From positions 1 to 7,693 of the forward strand of contig CBFHTO010000106.1 of the NCBI GenBank assembly GCA_965658765.1: a DNA stretch of 7,693 nt, given 5' to 3'. Shown piece by piece: positions 5,812-7,693 of this stretch. The notes beneath the pieces are model-generated. The model was not told the DNA's origin. It did no database searches and was given only the letters and a program-made list of their open reading frames with translations. Both the position numbers and the translations under genes were made by a program. Positions within the stretch are counted from its first letter, which is position 1. Each line of letters opens with the position of its first letter. The stretch is from Glaciecola sp965658765 (GTDB lineage: Bacteria > Pseudomonadota > Gammaproteobacteria > Enterobacterales > Alteromonadaceae).

Positions 5812-7124
5812 GTGTATTGAAATTGAAGGCTGAACTAGTCGCGAGAAAAAATGAAGTGAAATCATTTCCCTTGATAGCAAACAAGCTACAAGGTGCCAAT
5901 GAATTTAATTGGGAGCATGTTGTTGGCTATTTTATCAAGTATTGCTTTAGAGGCAGTATTTCAAAAGGAAATGTCGACGAGTTTCGTTTTACATGCCAAA
6001 CTAAATTTGAAGAGAAGCTGGATGCCCCGGAATTTTGGCAGCATATAAAAGAAATGTACTTCGAAAATGACGAGTTGTTCAAAATTAGTCCTGAACTGCT
6101 CTTATTTAAAGCAAGTAACGCTAAAGCTAAGTCTCCCGAGTCAAGAATGGGCCGTTTTTTCTTGAATCTTCTACAAGACTTTTACTTGAAAGAAAGACCC
6201 AAAACCAAACTAAATTTTATTGAGAAAGAAATCGTTTCGGCGTTTGAATCTTACTTAGTCAATGGCAGCGTTGCTGGAACTGTCACCGAAAAGCCAAAAG
6301 AGGAACCGTTTCTGCCTTTCATCGCGGAACAGTTTGCAAAGGACTTAGTATTCTTAAATTCAAAGCCTAAATACTTTCTCAACTCGCTGAAAGACTTCTT
6401 AAGGTTATATGCCTTTTTATACACAGCTCAATTATCAATTAATTTAACAACATGGCGACAAGGTGAACCATCACCTAAGAAGTGTTTCTTTATCATGGAT
6501 CACGAGAGGGCTTCTGATGAACGGACATGGGTAAAGGACTTTAGATACAAGCAATTAGAACGCGGGTTTGAAAAAGTGTTTCCTTATTTGGCTATGAATG
6601 AAAGTCTGCAAGAGTCAGACTCAGTCAAACTGCCATTATGGAAAGTCGCAGAGCAGATAAGTGGTGATAACCTTGATGTCCTAAATAATTACATAGTCAG
6701 CTTTGCTGAGGACAGAAACTTGCCAATAGCTGACCCAAAACCGTCTAACTCGATGGATGCGTTGGCCGAGTTATTAAAGCTATCGGAGCGGCAATTCGGG
6801 AAGACAGAAAGTCGTTATGATGTGAATGTAAAGTATCGAAAAGATATAGAGAATGAGATGTGCAAACACTTCATACAAAACAGAGGTCGAGCGGGTAGGG
6901 TTCTGGTATTTAATCAAGACTACATCATGATGTTAACTAATTTAGCAATTGGAGCAGAGCGAGAGCAACTTAGGTTCCATGAGCTTGTTTTGGAGTTTGA
7001 AAGCAGAGGTGTGTTCTTTGACAAACAAAGTCAAAAAGTCCTCGTCGACTTTTATGAGCGCATAGGGAATGTGCAACGAATGAGTGATAGTGGAGATGCA
7101 GTTTATGTCAGAAAAACAGTTTGA
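5808..7124 (+). CDS. dptG: DNA phosphorothioation-dependent restriction protein DptG, 438 aa
   Basis: DptG is the second subunit of the DptFGH restriction complex of Dnd phosphorothioation systems. I assign it from overall sequence resemblance, from a length near the family's usual ~440 residues, and from its place between dptF and dptH. No nucleotide-binding or nuclease motif is visible, in keeping with a structural or bridging role, though its exact activity is not established. Segments typical of the family include FNWEHVVGYFIKYC (about 33-46), SPESRMGRFFLNLLQDFY (about 109-126), LRLYAFLYTAQL (about 198-209) and, near the end, RIGNVQRMSDSGDAVYVR. The ATG overlaps the dptF stop as ATGA (5808-5811), indicating coupled translation. 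Its last 20 bp overlap the chosen dptH start. The frame is intact. Confidence 0.9.
   Translation: MSVLKLKAELVARKNEVKSFPLIANKLQGANEFNWEHVVGYFIKYCFRGSISKGNVDEFRFTCQTKFEEKLDAPEFWQHIKEMYFENDELFKISPELLLFKASNAKAKSPESRMGRFFLNLLQDFYLKERPKTKLNFIEKEIVSAFESYLVNGSVAGTVTEKPKEEPFLPFIAEQFAKDLVFLNSKPKYFLNSLKDFLRLYAFLYTAQLSINLTTWRQGEPSPKKCFFIMDHERASDERTWVKDFRYKQLERGFEKVFPYLAMNESLQESDSVKLPLWKVAEQISGDNLDVLNNYIVSFAEDRNLPIADPKPSNSMDALAELLKLSERQFGKTESRYDVNVKYRKDIENEMCKHFIQNRGRAGRVLVFNQDYIMMLTNLAIGAEREQLRFHELVLEFESRGVFFDKQSQKVLVDFYERIGNVQRMSDSGDAVYVRKTV
7092..7095 (+). promoter_or_regulatory. Shine-Dalgarno deciding the dptH start (ATG 7105)
   Basis: GGAG at 7092-7095, inside the end of dptG, lies 9 bases before ATG 7105. 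The other in-frame ATG (7096) directly abuts the same GGAG and would leave no spacing, so 7105 is the better start (MSEKQFEDFLAEKL). Confidence 0.55.
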
Positions 7125-7693
7125 AGATTTCCTGGCTGAAAAGCTGATTGATTGGGGAAAGGAAAACCTCAATAACGGCTATCGTTATCAATTTCAGTCT
7201 CCAGATGCTGGGAATAGTAAGAAGCTTTTTAAAGCAATATCGTTACAAAGTTCCTCTTCTGTTCTAATAAAAAACATTTCAATACCATGTGTCGAAATTG
7301 GCGATACTAAGCTTTTAGTCGTCATACACAGCGAAAATGGAGATAATGGATTCGGTGAAAACTTCATTTCTCATATTCGTGATGTTGTCGCGGCACAACA
7401 GGGCGAAATAAAAAATAGCTCTCTATTAGTCATACACAATTCGCAGTTAGACACTCTAATTAACTCAGCGGAAAACATCGCGCAAAAGGGCTTTGTATGG
7501 CATCCAAGTGAAATTATGCAATCGCTATACTCGCTAATTGAGCCAACAGATTCAGCATCAAAGGTATCTAAATGTTTATTGAATCACCGCTTTGATCAAA
7601 TCGTCGAAGATGGGGCAACCATGTTTGGCTTTGAAGAACTGTATAAAGCAATGAGAGATGACGGTGATTTAAGATTTGATGAGATTGGATTGT
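7105..7693 (+). CDS. dptH: DNA phosphorothioation-dependent restriction protein DptH, N-terminal part (runs off window)
   Basis: DptH is the very large ATPase/helicase-type subunit (well over 1000 residues) of the DptFGH restriction complex. Only the first 196 codons are in the window, open to its end. The N-terminal signature is clear: MSEKQFEDFLAEKLIDW (1-17), YRYQFQSPDAGNSKKL (26-41), NGFGENFISHIRDVVA (81-96), and the hallmark LLVIHNSQLDTLINSAE (107-123) followed by GFVWHP (129-134). The ATPase motifs of the family lie further on and cannot be checked here. The chosen start lies within dptG, giving a 20-bp overlap and continuing the close-packed dptF-dptG-dptH operon. It is the right edge of the window, so whether dptH is intact and what follows it (dnd modification genes or an integrase) is unknown. 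Confidence 0.9.
   Translation, partial: MSEKQFEDFLAEKLIDWGKENLNNGYRYQFQSPDAGNSKKLFKAISLQSSSSVLIKNISIPCVEIGDTKLLVVIHSENGDNGFGENFISHIRDVVAAQQGEIKNSSLLVIHNSQLDTLINSAENIAQKGFVWHPSEIMQSLYSLIEPTDSASKVSKCLLNHRFDQIVEDGATMFGFEELYKAMRDDGDLRFDEIGL

Overview
The window reads as one end of a tRNA-anchored accessory island in a gammaproteobacterium. Protein style and moderate-to-low GC suggest a marine Alteromonadales or Vibrio-like host, but no 16S or housekeeping protein is present to fix the taxon. It opens with an intact tRNA-Arg(CCG), whose 3' end is a classic integration site. Everything after it is accessory-type: hypothetical genes, a decayed gene, DUF-family genes and the start of a defence operon. 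No integrase lies next to the tRNA, so if this is an island, its integrase is at the far end or lost.

Layout. (1) 2-78: tRNA-Arg. (2) 79-320: non-coding junction with two tandem GGTCGTGAC nonamers. (3) 321-824: unrecognised 167-aa acidic protein. (4) 818-1171: C-terminal remnant of an ADP-ribosylglycohydrolase (DraG family), interrupted by two in-frame stops at expected Glu positions. (5) 1172-2555: a regulated-looking two-gene unit. It has an AT-rich palindrome, four ~10-bp phased repeats and a consensus -35, then a protein with a predicted ribbon-helix-helix N-terminus and an unknown C-terminal region, overlapping by 4 bp a DUF1643 protein with motifs in the order seen in uracil-DNA glycosylases. 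(6) 2556-3153: about 600 bp without a convincing gene, with a possible bidirectional terminator. (7) 3154-3876: DUF429 protein (predicted RNase H-like fold), followed by a good Rho-independent terminator. (8) 4212 to the end: dptF-dptG-dptH, the DNA phosphorothioation-dependent restriction module, as an overlapping operon. dptH runs off the window.

How the genes work together. DptF, DptG and DptH are the restriction arm of the Dnd phosphorothioate (sulfur-for-oxygen DNA backbone) restriction-modification system and attack DNA lacking the modification. The modification genes dndBCDE are not between the tRNA and dptF. They must lie beyond dptH or elsewhere, or the restriction arm would be unguarded. 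The RHH/DUF1643 pair and the DUF429 gene have separate non-coding leaders and look like independent cassettes stacked between tRNA and dpt operon.

Caveats. dptF is interrupted by ten Ns (5434-5443) that throw the two halves out of frame. The halves are clearly one protein, so the gap length is probably an assembly placeholder. Three starts are set differently from the longest-ORF choice (1294, 3154, 4212). Family assignments are from recalled sequence patterns, not searches.
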